A stretch of 55,716 nucleotides of DNA from Nanobdellota archaeon (GCA_030611805.1 JAUWPB010000004.1:1-55716), one strand, 5' to 3'; counted from the stretch's first letter, positions 7,944-18,615 are shown. The notes: generated by a model not told the origin, from the sequence alone. Numbers and translations are program-made.

Positions 7944-10769
7944 ATGCAAGAACAAAAAGAGGATAAAAACATAGAATTCATCAAATGGTTTTCTGAATTA
8001 AATAAAGATTCTGGAAATATTGTAGGGGGGAAAGGTGCAAACCTTGCTGAAATATATAATCTTGGGATTCCAGTGCCGGCAGGATTTATTGTCACAGCTC
8101 AAGCTTATGAATATTTCATAAAAAAAGCAGGGCTTAAAGAAAAAATAAAAAATCTTCTCGAAAAAATAGATTATCAGGATACAAAACAATTAGAAGAAAT
8201 TACAAAAGAAATTCGTGAACTGATTGTCAACCCAAAATTACCGAAAGAAATAGAAGAAGAGATAAGTGAAGCATATGAAAATTTAGGTGCTAAAGAAATT
8301 GGAGAGGGGACAGCACATGATATTCTTAAGAGTGCTTCAGAGCCAATATTTGTTGCTGTCAGAAGCTCAGCGACGGCAGAAGACCTGGCAGAGGCAAGTT
8401 TTGCAGGACAACAGGATTCTTTTGTAAATGTTAAAGGAGAATATGAGTTGTTAAAACATGTAAAAAAATGCTTTGCTTCATTATATACTGCAAGAGCAAC
8501 ATACTATCGGGATAAAAAAGGATTCAAACATGAACAAGTAAGTTTGGCAGTTGTAGTGCAAAAAATGGTTGACTCTGATAAATCCGGTGTTATTTTTTCA
8601 AAAGACCCTTCGCACAAAAATGATAATATAATAATGGAAGCTGTTTGGGGGTTAGGAGAAGGAATTGTGTCCGGGCAAATTACTCCTGATAAATATGTTG
8701 TTTCAAAAGATTTGGAAATTTTAGACAAGAAAATGTCTGAGAAAAAAATTGCAATAACAAGAGGTTCTGGAGGGGAGAGAAAAATAGTCAAATTAATGGA
8801 GGAAAAATCTAAACACCAGGTTTTGAGAAACCATGAAATAAAAAGACTCACAGAATTTGCAATAAAATTAGAAGAGCATTATCAAAAACCGCAAGATATA
8901 GAATTTGCAATTGAAGGTGGGGAAATTTATATTGTTCAGACAAGACCAATAACAACAATTGAAAAAAGATTTGAAACTTCGAAAGAAATTAAAGGAGAAG
9001 TGATATTGACTGGAATTGCAGCCTCGCCAGGAATTGCTTTTGGGAAAATAAAAATAATAGAAAATTTAGAAGATTTGCATAAGATAAACTCGGGAGATGT
9101 TTTGGTAACAAAAATGACAAATCCGGATATGGTTGTTACAATGCAAAAATCAGTCGCAATTGTGACAGATGAAGGAGGATTAACTGCTCATGCTGCGATA
9201 GTTTCAAGAGAGATGGGGATTCCTGCTATTGTTGGAACCAAAGAAGCAACAACAAAATTAAAAGAAGGAGAAATAATTACTGTGGATGGTTCTACGGGAA
9301 AAATATACAAGGGCAAAATCTCAGAGACAATCAAAAAAGAAATTCTTCCAGTAACTGTTCAAACAAAAACAAAAATAAAGGTCATGGTTGATTTGCCAAA
9401 TTTTGCAGAACGTGCAGCTAAAACAAAAATAAGACAAGCTGGTTTAGTAAGGATGGAAGGGATAATCTCAGAATCAGGAAAACACCCTGATTACTTTTTA
9501 AAACAAAACAAAATTAATGAATATGAAGAAATAATTTTTAAAGGAGTTGAAAAAATATCGCAATATTTTGATGAACTTTGGGTTAGAACGTCTGATATTA
9601 GAAGTGACGAATTTCAAAATTTAAAGGGGGCTCCTAAAGAAAAAGAAGCCAACCCGATGTTAGGAATGCATGGAATAAGATATGGAATTAAAAATCCAGA
9701 AGTGTTAAAAGCAGAACTCAAGGCATTAAAAAGGATTGCAGAGGAAGGAAAGGTAATTGGGTTGTTGTTGCCTCAAATAATTTCCGTAGAAGAAGTTCAA
9801 AAAGTTAAAGAATTTTTAAAAGAAATAAATTTCATTAAAGTAAAAGTGGGAGTAATGGTTGAAACACCTTCGGCAGTTCAGTTGATAAGAGAGTTATGCG
9901 AGGAAGGGCTGGATTTTATTTCTTTTGGCACTAATGATTTGACCCAATATATTTTGGCGATAGACAGAGGAAATGAGCAAGTCCAGCATCTTTATAATGA
10001 AATGCATCCGGCAATATTACATCAATTAGAATATGTAATTAGAGTTTGCAAAAGAAACAATGTTGAAACAAGCATTTGTGGACAAGCAGGAAGCAAAAAA
10101 GAGATGGTCAAATTTTTAGTTGAAAAAGGTATTGATAGCATAAGTGTAAATGCTGATGTCGCAAGTGAAATAGCAAATTATGTTTTAGAAATTGAAAAAG
10201 AACAGGTAAGAGGTACAGACAAAGAACCTCGGCAGTACCAACCAGAAAAGAAAAAAGAATATGAAGAATTTGTAAAACCTCAAGGAGAGGTGAGAATATC
10301 TAACCAAGTAGATTCAGAGGAGAATGTTGAAGAAGGTTTAGGCAACTTTGCAGAAACAAAAAAGGCAAAGTTGAATCCTGAAAAAGCAACAGAAGATTTC
10401 AGGAGAGAACAACCAAATTATCCAAAGTTCTCTTTAGAAGATGTTAAAGAAATTGTTGAAGAGGTTATTGAAGATAAAAGAGGGGAGGTTCCAATAATTC
10501 CAGGAGTAGAGAACTTTCAGCAGTTTAAAGAAGATGATGGATTAGTGAGTAGTGAAGAGTCAGGAGTAGGTAGTCAAGAAGAAGAACCAAGAACTACAAA
10601 CCAAGAACTACCAACCAAGATAGTAAGTAATGAAGAAGAAGTACTGCAAACTAACAACCAAGAACTACCGACTAATAACCACGAACTGCAAACTAATCCA
10701 GAAGAGGAATTTGACCATGAGCCAGAATTCAAAGAAAAACAAGATGATAAGATTTTAGATATTTTTTGA
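7944..10769 (+). CDS. ppsA: Phosphoenolpyruvate synthase with acidic, repeat-derived C-terminal extension
   Basis: GGKGANLAEI start; GGLTAHAAIVSREMGIPAIVGT phosphohistidine domain; SFGTNDLTQYILAIDRGN; about 180 aa low-complexity tail. Confidence 0.95.
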   Translation: MQEQKEDKNIEFIKWFSELNKDSGNIVGGKGANLAEIYNLGIPVPAGFIVTAQAYEYFIKKAGLKEKIKNLLEKIDYQDTKQLEEITKEIRELIVNPKLPKEIEEEISEAYENLGAKEIGEGTAHDILKSASEPIFVAVRSSATAEDLAEASFAGQQDSFVNVKGEYELLKHVKKCFASLYTARATYYRDKKGFKHEQVSLAVVVQKMVDSDKSGVIFSKDPSHKNDNIIMEAVWGLGEGIVSGQITPDKYVVSKDLEILDKKMSEKKIAITRGSGGERKIVKLMEEKSKHQVLRNHEIKRLTEFAIKLEEHYQKPQDIEFAIEGGEIYIVQTRPITTIEKRFETSKEIKGEVILTGIAASPGIAFGKIKIIENLEDLHKINSGDVLVTKMTNPDMVVTMQKSVAIVTDEGGLTAHAAIVSREMGIPAIVGTKEATTKLKEGEIITVDGSTGKIYKGKISETIKKEILPVTVQTKTKIKVMVDLPNFAERAAKTKIRQAGLVRMEGIISESGKHPDYFLKQNKINEYEEIIFKGVEKISQYFDELWVRTSDIRSDEFQNLKGAPKEKEANPMLGMHGIRYGIKNPEVLKAELKALKRIAEEGKVIGLLLPQIISVEEVQKVKEFLKEINFIKVKVGVMVETPSAVQLIRELCEEGLDFISFGTNDLTQYILAIDRGNEQVQHLYNEMHPAILHQLEYVIRVCKRNNVETSICGQAGSKKEMVKFLVEKGIDSISVNADVASEIANYVLEIEKEQVRGTDKEPRQYQPEKKKEYEEFVKPQGEVRISNQVDSEENVEEGLGNFAETKKAKLNPEKATEDFRREQPNYPKFSLEDVKEIVEEVIEDKRGEVPIIPGVENFQQFKEDDGLVSSEESGVGSQEEEPRTTNQELPTKIVSNEEEVLQTNNQELPTNNHELQTNPEEEFDHEPEFKEKQDDKILDIF
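10541..10699 (+). repeat. Heptanucleotide-phased repeat region within ppsA coding sequence
   Basis: ACTACAA ACCAAGA ACTACCA ACCAAGA ... ACTGCAA ACTAACA ACCAAGA ACTACCG ACTAATA ACCACGA ACTGCAA. Confidence 0.8.
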
Positions 10770-10804
10770 AATAGTTTTATAAACATGAAAACCCTATATA
10801 AAAC

Positions 10805-11356
10805 ATGGTAAAAAAAGCAATGGCAACAAAAAAAAAGAGTGTTGTGAAATCTAAAATTTCTAAAAGCAAAATTCACAAATTACCAATTACACAAACTTCT
10901 AATGAAGTAAAAGTAGAAAAAATATTAGTAGAGAATTTTGTCTCCTTACAAAAAGTTATGACAAACTTGTCTGTAAAATTTGATAATCTTACTAATCAAA
11001 TATCGAAGTTATTAGAGTTATTTGAGATATCTGCTAAGGCATTGGCTGAAAAAGAATTTGATTTGGGGAAAGGCGATAAAGATAATAAAAAGATAATTGA
11101 AAAAATAGATAATTTGGCTGAGCAAAATAAAATAATTGCAAAGGGCCTGACTTTATTGCATGAACCTGGTTTTGGGCAAGCACCTCCTGTTCCTGTTCAA
11201 AGACCAATCCAAATTCAAAAACCGATTCAACCTCCAATGCTAAAACCAGAACAAAGTTCAGGACAAGCCATAAATATTGAAGAGTATCAAAAATCAATTT
11301 CTTCTGCATCTGCAGATTCTAAACCTTCAAAATTTAAACCCCTGCCAAAAAATTAA
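10805..11356 (+). CDS. Hypothetical coiled-coil/Pro-rich protein
   Basis: ORF directly downstream of ppsA; coiled-coil-like centre and PVPVQRPIQIQKPIQPP segment. Confidence 0.6.
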   Translation: MVKKAMATKKKSVVKSKISKSKIHKLPITQTSNEVKVEKILVENFVSLQKVMTNLSVKFDNLTNQISKLLELFEISAKALAEKEFDLGKGDKDNKKIIEKIDNLAEQNKIIAKGLTLLHEPGFGQAPPVPVQRPIQIQKPIQPPMLKPEQSSGQAINIEEYQKSISSASADSKPSKFKPLPKN

Positions 11357-11358
11357 AA

Positions 11359-12048
11359 ATGTCTCCTCAAACTTCAAAATCAGTTTTGAGAGGAGGGCAC
11401 AGGAAGTTTGGTTCTTCTGCATTTAGAGCATTTTTTCTATTGCAATTTACAAGAGAATTAATTAAACAATCAGGACCAACAGATGTTTTTGAATTAGAAA
11501 ATATCTTGAAAAAAGAAGATAAAGAATTGCCCCAGATTATTAAAAAGAAAATTCATGAAAAAAAAAAATTATCTCTTATTACAAAAAGAGAGGTTATTTT
11601 TCAAGGAGAATCAGATCTAAATCAAATTCAAAGACCTCTGATGCAGAGGAGAAGTTTTCCTCGTGTCCTGAGAATTCCTGAGCCAAAACTTCCTCCAAGG
11701 TTTCAATATCTAAGACCAACTCCAACTAGTGTGCAGATAGATTTAAACAAATTAAATCCATTGATAAAAGACCCCATGGTAAACTCAATAGAGTGTAATG
11801 GAGCAGATGAGAATATTGTGGTTAAAGGAAATATGGGGGCAAAAAAGACAGATATAATTTTGGATAAACAAGAGATAAATGATGTAATAAAAAGATTTTC
11901 AGAGGGAACAAAAATTCCGATTCAAGAAGGAATATTTAAAGTAGCCATAGGAAAATTAATTCTTTCAGCAATAATTTCTGATGTAATCAGTTCAAAATTT
12001 ATAATAAAAAAAATGAAGTATGCTCCAAGAGAAGTTTTTGGGAGATGA
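11359..12048 (+). CDS. Protein resembling the N-terminal domain of VirB11/TadA-type ATPases, without the ATPase domain
   Basis: PLIKDPMVNSIECNGADENIVV...SSKFIIKK aligns by eye to PLLRDYFVEDIECNGSNSPVYIV...GPTFTIRK in the ATPase at 44937-46490. Confidence 0.55.
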   Translation: MSPQTSKSVLRGGHRKFGSSAFRAFFLLQFTRELIKQSGPTDVFELENILKKEDKELPQIIKKKIHEKKKLSLITKREVIFQGESDLNQIQRPLMQRRSFPRVLRIPEPKLPPRFQYLRPTPTSVQIDLNKLNPLIKDPMVNSIECNGADENIVVKGNMGAKKTDIILDKQEINDVIKRFSEGTKIPIQEGIFKVAIGKLILSAIISDVISSKFIIKKMKYAPREVFGR

Positions 12049-12072
12049 ATTTTAAATAATAAATAATTTAAC

Positions 12073-12354
12073 ATGAAAAACACAATCTCAAATCAAAAAA
12101 TAACTAAGTATCATAATTTAACCAGCAAGGCGTTGAAGATTGCAAAAAAATCAATTGCCCAAGGAAAAGAAAATTATGCAAAAGAAATAATTGAAATGGT
12201 TGAGAATTATCTTTCAGATGCAAAACATTTTGAGGAGAAACAGGATTTTGTGAATTCATTTGCTGCGATTAATTATGCTCATGGGTGGCTTGATGCTGGT
12301 GTTCGGTTAGATGTTTTTGATGTAAAGGATAATAAACTATTTACTATTAAATAG
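12073..12354 (+). CDS. DUF357-like protein
   Basis: Helical 93-aa ORF ...MVENYLSDAKHFEEKQDFVNSFAAINYAHGWLDAGVRL. Confidence 0.75.
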   Translation: MKNTISNQKITKYHNLTSKALKIAKKSIAQGKENYAKEIIEMVENYLSDAKHFEEKQDFVNSFAAINYAHGWLDAGVRLDVFDVKDNKLFTIK

Positions 12355-12402
12355 ATTTTTTATAATACAAAATCTTAAATAAGCAGGGGTTTTAAAGAAA
12401 TC

Positions 12403-13002
12403 ATGTCAAGAGATTCTTATCCATTTTCAATTCTTGAAGATCCAGAATTCCGGGAAGATTTTGGACAATGTGTTTATGAGTTTGTTCAAGCATCGAGGGC
12501 AAGAGATAAAAAAGTTAAAGAGGATGCTGAAATATCCCAAAAAAAATATGGAATAAAATATTGTCCTTTTCATAGACTTGGTTTAATAGGAGAGGTTGAG
12601 CCTGATGTCGCAACAATTGAATTTTATAGGCAAAATTATAAATTTACAAGTGTTGAATGTGCTACTGACACATTATGTCATAGTAATATTAGTTTTGATA
12701 AAGGATTAATAGAAAAAATCAAAAGCGAAGAACAATTAATTGAGATGCAAACAGAAGATTTTACAAGATGTGTCACTTGTGGAAGTGATAAAGGAAGAAC
12801 ATATTTTACAGGATTTCATATTTCAATTAGTAGGATTGGAAACAGAAAAGGTAAAGCTATTAAATTAGAACACAGAGGGATATTTTTAGGTAAAGAGAAA
12901 TTATATCTTTTTGAAAGACCTTGTCATACATATCTGGTTGCAAATTTTGGCGGATTAAATTTAAAGACAAAAAAGTTTTCAGAACAAAAACTAAAATTAT
13001 AA
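12403..13002 (+). CDS. Hypothetical protein with CxxC
   Basis: 199-aa ORF, CVTCGSDKGR motif. Confidence 0.55.
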   Translation: MSRDSYPFSILEDPEFREDFGQCVYEFVQASRARDKKVKEDAEISQKKYGIKYCPFHRLGLIGEVEPDVATIEFYRQNYKFTSVECATDTLCHSNISFDKGLIEKIKSEEQLIEMQTEDFTRCVTCGSDKGRTYFTGFHISISRIGNRKGKAIKLEHRGIFLGKEKLYLFERPCHTYLVANFGGLNLKTKKFSEQKLKL

Positions 13003-13026
13003 AAACTAATTTCTCTTCTTCTCTTT

Positions 13027-13716
13027 ATGAAAAAGAAAGTGATTGTTTTAAGTTTAGGAGGGAGTTTGATTATTCCAAATGAAATTAATATTAAATTCCT
13101 TAAGGAGTTTAAAAAAATAATTCTAAAGAATTCAAAAAAATACAAATTCATTGTTGTTTGTGGAGGAGGAAGTGTTGCGAGAAAATATATTTCTGGATTA
13201 AAAGATTTAAACATAAATGAAAAACTTCAGAGTTTTGCAGGAATTTCAGTAACAAGAATGAATGCAAGATTTATGAATTATATTTTTAATATAAATCCTG
13301 AAAAAGGGATGCCCCACAAAATCAAAGTTTTAAAAAAGTATATTAAAAAACAAGATGTAGTTTTTTGCGGAGCACTGGAATATAAACCAGACCAGACATC
13401 TGATTCAACATCAGCAGAAATTGCAACATACTTTAAAACAAATTTTATTAATCTTACAAATGTTCAGGGTTTGTATGACAAGAATCCTGTTAAATATAAA
13501 AATGCAAAGTTTATTTCAAAAATTTCCTGGAAAGATTTTGACAAGATGGCAAATAAAATAAAGTTCAAACCAGGACAGCATTTTGTTTTAGACCAGACAG
13601 CTTCAAAGATAATTCTCAAAAATAAAATTACAACTTATATTATAGGAAAAAACCTAAAGCAGCTTGATAATATTTTAAATAATAAAAAGTTTATAGGGAC
13701 AAGGATTAAAGATTAA
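13027..13716 (+). CDS. pyrH: Archaeal-type UMP kinase
   Basis: VIVLSLGGSLI...VVCGGGSVARKY...QTSDSTSAEIA...GLYDKNP, amino-acid kinase family. Confidence 0.88.
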   Translation: MKKKVIVLSLGGSLIIPNEINIKFLKEFKKIILKNSKKYKFIVVCGGGSVARKYISGLKDLNINEKLQSFAGISVTRMNARFMNYIFNINPEKGMPHKIKVLKKYIKKQDVVFCGALEYKPDQTSDSTSAEIATYFKTNFINLTNVQGLYDKNPVKYKNAKFISKISWKDFDKMANKIKFKPGQHFVLDQTASKIILKNKITTYIIGKNLKQLDNILNNKKFIGTRIKD

Positions 13717-14027
13717 TTTATTGTTCTTGGGTTTTCCCCAACATATTCAGAACGACCATCACAATCAGGGCAAATATTATCTATTAAATATCCTTTACGT
13801 GTTGGAGCCGTACACATTTTACATCGTTTAGAATCGCCACTTAATAACAATGCAATATCATCTGTCATAGGATTCCCAATTCCAAATCGTGATTCAGAGT
13901 ATTTGTTATAAGGTTTATAAGGATACATTTCCCTAGCTTCTGTTTCTGTTAAAGATGTCCTCACAACAGTAACTTCCTTTCTTTCTTCTCCAATAATTCT
14001 TTTTTCAATTTTATCTATTAATTCCAT
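13713..14027 (-). CDS. Hypothetical zinc-ribbon protein
   Basis: C-terminal CKMC...CPDC. Confidence 0.5.
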   Translation of the reverse strand: MELIDKIEKRIIGEERKEVTVVRTSLTETEAREMYPYKPYNKYSESRFGIGNPMTDDIALLLSGDSKRCKMCTAPTRKGYLIDNICPDCDGRSEYVGENPRTIN

Positions 14028-14038
14028 AATTTTATTGG

Positions 14039-14581
14039 ATGTTTAATCTTTATAATAATTATTGTTCTCTGGGACATACAACATCTAACATAGTGCGAAC
14101 TAAATTTTATAAACCTTTATTACCTTTTAATACAATGATAATTCAGGGAAATAATTTTAACAAAATAAGAAAAGAAATAAAAGAAGCGGAGGTAAACAAT
14201 AAAAAAATAATTTTTGCTTCAGATAATGATGAATTAAACAGAAAAGTTCTTGAGAAAGAATCAATTGATATTTTACTTTTAAGTCAATCAAAAAGAAAAG
14301 ATTTCTTAAAACAAAGAAATTCCGGATTAAATCATGTTCTCGCAAAAATAGCAAAGAAAAATGATGTTATAATTGGAATAAATCTGGATGAGATAATTGA
14401 AGCAAAATCAAAAACCAAGGCAGAGATTTTAGCGAGAATAAAACAAAATATAAAGTTATGCAATAAGGATAAATTAAAAATGAAATTTTATGGAAAAAGT
14501 AAAAGAGATAATCATGATTTAAAAGCACTGGGATTAGTTTTAGGAATGCCAACTTGGATGGTAAAAAACCTCAATCAATAA
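14039..14581 (+). CDS. rnp3: RNase P protein component 3 (Rpp30-like, PHP fold); start more likely ATG at about 14132
   Basis: IDILLLSQSKRKDFLKQRNSGLNHVLAKIAKKNDVIIGINL...RDNHDLKALGLVLGM. Confidence 0.8.
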   Translation: MFNLYNNYCSLGHTTSNIVRTKFYKPLLPFNTMIIQGNNFNKIRKEIKEAEVNNKKIIFASDNDELNRKVLEKESIDILLLSQSKRKDFLKQRNSGLNHVLAKIAKKNDVIIGINLDEIIEAKSKTKAEILARIKQNIKLCNKDKLKMKFYGKSKRDNHDLKALGLVLGMPTWMVKNLNQ

Positions 14582-14747
14582 GCGTTCCGTTTGCGATTTC
14601 GCAAAGGACAAATTAAATTAACCAATACCGAGCGAGGCTGGGAGCAGAAAAGTTTGTAGGAAACATTTTTAAAGAGTTGAAATAAATAAATTCTATGACA
14701 AGTAAAGATTGTAGTACAATAGAGAATTTCTTTAAGTTTAGCTGTGC

Positions 14748-16433
14748 TTGTCGAATATTTTGCGCATGAATTCTTTAATCCCTGAGGGGGGGATTATGCA
14801 AAATAGATTAAATTCTTCTACAGACACAATGATTTCTATACAGGATTTATCTAAGGGCTTTGAAAGAGAAAATTTGTTTGAAAATGTTAACTTAGTTATT
14901 CATACAAAAGACAAAATTGCTTTTGTTGGAAAAAACGGTTCTGGAAAGACGACATTTTTTAATTGCTTAGCAGGCAAAGAAAATTTTAATGGAAGGATTC
15001 TTGTTTCTGAAATAAAAATAAGTTTAATGGAGCAAGAACAAAATTTTGCAAATCTAAATAAAACTTTTGAAGAATATCTAAATGAGAAGAAAAAGAAATT
15101 AGAAGGAAGAAAAAAAGATTTAGAAAAAGAAATCGGCAACCCTGAGATTTATGAGGATGAGGAAAAGTTTAATTCTTTAATGGATAAATATAATCTTCTC
15201 TTAACAGACCCTTCTTCTAATGCTGAACAAGAAAGTACAAAGGAAATCCTTAAGGAATTGGGAATTGGTAAGGAATTATTGAACCAAAAAATTAAAAATC
15301 TTAGTGGGGGGCAAAAAACAAAATTAAGATTGGCGGAATGCTTATCTAAAAAAGCAAATCTTTATTTGTTGGATGAACCGACAAACAATCTTGATTTAAT
15401 GACAAGAGAATGGCTTGAAAATTATTTAAATGAAAATACTGAGAACTTAATTGTAATTTCACACGATAGATATTTCTTAAATAAAGTTGTTGGAAAAGTT
15501 TGGGATTTAGAAAATAAACAAATAAAGGAATGGCATTATAGATTTAAAGAATACTTAATTATGAAGAAAAAACATATAGAAAATTTAGAAAGGACATACA
15601 TAGATACTACAAAAAGGAAAAATAAAATGCTTGAATCTGCTAAAGACAAAAGACAATGGGCAATGCAAAAAGGAAGCAGGAAATTAAGAATTTTAGCAGA
15701 CAGACTAGAGAGAGATGCAAAAAAATTAGAAGATGTAGAAAATCCTTTTGACTTTTTAAAAGATATAAATATTAATTTTAATAGCAAGAGTTTGCATAAT
15801 TGCGCGATTTTTAGATTAGAAGAAGTTGAAAAGAAATTTGAAAAAGTGCTATTTAAAGATGTGAATCAGGAAATTAATTTTGGAGAGAAAGTTTGTATTG
15901 TGGGGGCAAATGGAACAGGAAAATCCACTTTCTTAAAAATGTTAATTGGAGGAGTTCAGCCGTCAAAAGGAAATTTGTACAGAAGAAAAGATATTAAAAT
16001 TGGTTACTTTGACCAGGAACTTGAGAATTTAGATAGAGAACAAACAATTATGGACTTTGTTGTTAATGAAACCGGAAAAGATGAATATCAATTAATTTCC
16101 ATTCTTTTAAAATATGGTTTTGAAAAAGAAAGTTTTCAGAAAAAGATAAAGCATCTTTCTGGAGGAGAAAAAGGAAGATTAAATATTTTAAGAATTACTT
16201 TAGAAAAGAATAATATTTTAGTCTTAGACGAACCCACAAATAATTTAGATATTTATCTGATTGAGTCTCTTGAAAAAGCATTAAAGAAATTTGAAGGGAC
16301 AATTGTTTTTGTATCACATGACAGGACATTTGTTGATAAGGTAGCAACAAGAATTTTAGAAATTAAAGGTAGAAAGGTAAAAAGTTTTATGGGGAACTAT
16401 TCTGAGTATGTTAATATTAAGACAATCTACTGA
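14748..16433 (+). CDS. ABC-F family ATP-binding protein (start uncertain; likely an internal ATG)
   Basis: Two Walker A (GKNGSGKTT, GANGTGKST), two LSGG signatures, Walker B LDEPTNNLD twice. Confidence 0.92.
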   Translation: MSNILRMNSLIPEGGIMQNRLNSSTDTMISIQDLSKGFERENLFENVNLVIHTKDKIAFVGKNGSGKTTFFNCLAGKENFNGRILVSEIKISLMEQEQNFANLNKTFEEYLNEKKKKLEGRKKDLEKEIGNPEIYEDEEKFNSLMDKYNLLLTDPSSNAEQESTKEILKELGIGKELLNQKIKNLSGGQKTKLRLAECLSKKANLYLLDEPTNNLDLMTREWLENYLNENTENLIVISHDRYFLNKVVGKVWDLENKQIKEWHYRFKEYLIMKKKHIENLERTYIDTTKRKNKMLESAKDKRQWAMQKGSRKLRILADRLERDAKKLEDVENPFDFLKDININFNSKSLHNCAIFRLEEVEKKFEKVLFKDVNQEINFGEKVCIVGANGTGKSTFLKMLIGGVQPSKGNLYRRKDIKIGYFDQELENLDREQTIMDFVVNETGKDEYQLISILLKYGFEKESFQKKIKHLSGGEKGRLNILRITLEKNNILVLDEPTNNLDIYLIESLEKALKKFEGTIVFVSHDRTFVDKVATRILEIKGRKVKSFMGNYSEYVNIKTIY

Positions 16434-16489
16434 AAAGACAATCTTCCTAATACACAATCTTTTTAATCTCTTCTAACTAACCATTTGTC

Positions 16490-18004
16490 ATGGAAATAAA
16501 AAAACTAATAGAATCTCTCAGCCCAAATGAAGTAAAAATTCTCCCGCATTTAGAAGAAAACAACATTATAGAAATCTGCAAAAAGTCAAACTTAGATAAA
16601 GTTTCTGTCTTAAGATCTTTAGAATATTTGCAAAATAAAAAAATAGTGCGGCTCTCTTCTGAAAAAAAGAAAATAGTTGAAATAGGAGTTAATGGAGCAT
16701 TGTATCGAAAAAAAGGTCTTCCAGAGAGGAGACTTTTGAATCTTTTGGACGAAAAAAGAATTGTGGAATTTAAAGAAGCCCAAAAAGAAAGTAATTTGTC
16801 TGATGATGAATTTAAAGTATCTATTGGAGTATTAAAGAAAAAAGCCATGATTGAATTGAAAAATAGGAAGATAATTTTTAGTGCGAACAAAGAAGAGATG
16901 TCCAAAAAAACTCTTGAAGAATCTTTTATTGAACTTCTTCCCTTAGAATATGATGTTTTATCTCCTGAACAGCTTTACGCATTAAAATCGCTGCAAAGTA
17001 GAAAAGACATAATTCAAATTAGAGAAGAAAAAACAATCAATATTGAAATTACTGATTTAGGTAAAAAAATAATTGATTCTAAAATAAAAACCCAAAATTT
17101 AATTGAGCAGATAACTCCTGAAATTTTAAAAAAAGATTCTCAATGGAAAGGAAAAAAATTCAGACGATATGACATTACTTCGTCTGTTCCGGCAATCAGC
17201 GGGGGGAAAAGGCATTTTGTTAATCAGGCAATAGATTATGGGAGAAAGATTTGGACAGAAATGGGATTTAAAGAAATGACAGGCAATTTTGTTCAGAGTT
17301 CTTTTTGGAATTTTGACGCATTGTTTACTGCACAAGACCATCCGGTTAGAGAAATTCATGATACATTTTTTATAAACAAAAAAGTTGAACTTCCGGATAA
17401 GAAGATTGTAGAAGCTGTAAAAAAATCGCACGAAAAGGGTATAACTGGGAGTAAAGGATGGAGATATGATTGGGACAAAGAAGAAGCTAAACGTTTAGTT
17501 TTAAGGACGCATACGACCTGTTTGTCTGCTCAAACTCTTTCAAAATTAAAACCTAAAGATTTGCCTGCTAAGTTTTTTGCAATTGGAGCGAATTTTAGAA
17601 ATGAAACAATTGACTGGAACCACGGATTTGAACTTTTGCAAACAGAAGGAATCGTTGTTGATCCAAATGCAAACTTTAGACACTTATTGGGTTATTTGAA
17701 ACAGTTTGCTAAGAAAATGGGTTTTGAAAAGATTCGATTCAGACCAGCATATTTTCCATATACAGAACCTTCTGTTGAAGGAGATGTCTGGAATGAAGAA
17801 AGAAAAGAATGGGTTGAATATATTGCAGCAGGGATTTTTAGACCTGAAGTAACAGAACCTTTGCTCGGAAAACCAATACCTGTTCTTGCATGGGGTCCGG
17901 GATTTGGAAGAATGATAATGAATTTATTTGATGTAAAGGATATTAGAGAATTAAACAAAAATGATTTAACTAAATTAAGAAAAATGAAATTTTTAATGAA
18001 ATAA
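16490..18004 (+). CDS. pheS: Phenylalanyl-tRNA synthetase alpha subunit
   Basis: HPVREIHDTFF, RTHTTCLSAQ, WVEYIAAGIFRPEV motifs. Confidence 0.95.
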   Translation: MEIKKLIESLSPNEVKILPHLEENNIIEICKKSNLDKVSVLRSLEYLQNKKIVRLSSEKKKIVEIGVNGALYRKKGLPERRLLNLLDEKRIVEFKEAQKESNLSDDEFKVSIGVLKKKAMIELKNRKIIFSANKEEMSKKTLEESFIELLPLEYDVLSPEQLYALKSLQSRKDIIQIREEKTINIEITDLGKKIIDSKIKTQNLIEQITPEILKKDSQWKGKKFRRYDITSSVPAISGGKRHFVNQAIDYGRKIWTEMGFKEMTGNFVQSSFWNFDALFTAQDHPVREIHDTFFINKKVELPDKKIVEAVKKSHEKGITGSKGWRYDWDKEEAKRLVLRTHTTCLSAQTLSKLKPKDLPAKFFAIGANFRNETIDWNHGFELLQTEGIVVDPNANFRHLLGYLKQFAKKMGFEKIRFRPAYFPYTEPSVEGDVWNEERKEWVEYIAAGIFRPEVTEPLLGKPIPVLAWGPGFGRMIMNLFDVKDIRELNKNDLTKLRKMKFLMK

Positions 18005-18005
18005 A

Positions 18006-18449
18006 ATGGCAAACATAAAATTTTCAAGAAAAATATTTGAAAAAGATATTATTAAAATAGGGACTACAAGTTTTGTTGAAGAAGGAAAAGAATATTTTAC
18101 AGAATTTAAGATTACTCCAAAAACTAAAAAGTATCTTGAAAATGAAAGAATCTCTTTGGCGTGTTTATTACCAGAAGCATGGGAATGGTATGAAGTGATA
18201 CTTTTTGACTTAATAGACGAAGACGTCGACGGCATTCCAGATAAAAAGTTTGGAAATAAATTTGAAGTTATATATTATGGGATAATTGAATCTAGAAATT
18301 ACACTGTAGAAGACATAATCGAGAAGGGTTTCGAAGAAGATATAAAAAAGTTGAAAGAAAAATCAATTTTAGAATCAGAAATGGAAGTAAAAAGTGTAAA
18401 AAACAAAGATAAAGAATTTTCAGTTAAATATATATTAATTAAAAAATAA
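18006..18449 (+). CDS. Hypothetical protein whose first 13 codons duplicate the pheT start
   Basis: MANIKFSRKIFEK identical to PheT N-terminus, rest unrelated. Confidence 0.6.
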   Translation: MANIKFSRKIFEKDIIKIGTTSFVEEGKEYFTEFKITPKTKKYLENERISLACLLPEAWEWYEVILFDLIDEDVDGIPDKKFGNKFEVIYYGIIESRNYTVEDIIEKGFEEDIKKLKEKSILESEMEVKSVKNKDKEFSVKYILIKK

Positions 18450-18450
18450 A

Positions 18451-18615
18451 ATGAAACAATCAATTAAATTAAATAATTCGTTTAACTTTCTGCACGCGAT
18501 TTTCAGCGGAGGCAATTTAAAAAATCGCCCAACCGCAATGGAAGGGAAGGTTACGCGAAGGAAAGCAAATCAAAAGATTTGCATGTTTCCCGACGAAACT
18601 TGGGAAAAACCGTAG
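18451..18615 (+). CDS. Possible 54-aa ORF, locally GC-richer than its surroundings (not in ORF track)
   Basis: MKQSIKLNNSFNFLHAIFSGGNLKNRPTAMEGKVTRRKANQKICMFPDETWEKP*. Confidence 0.4.
   Translation: MKQSIKLNNSFNFLHAIFSGGNLKNRPTAMEGKVTRRKANQKICMFPDETWEKP

Noticed and set aside
14582-14700. GC-richer stretch with TTTGCG-ATTT-CGCAAA hairpin between rnp3 and ABC-F gene
   Set aside because: Could be terminator, small RNA or remnant; no family recognised and no second copy in the window
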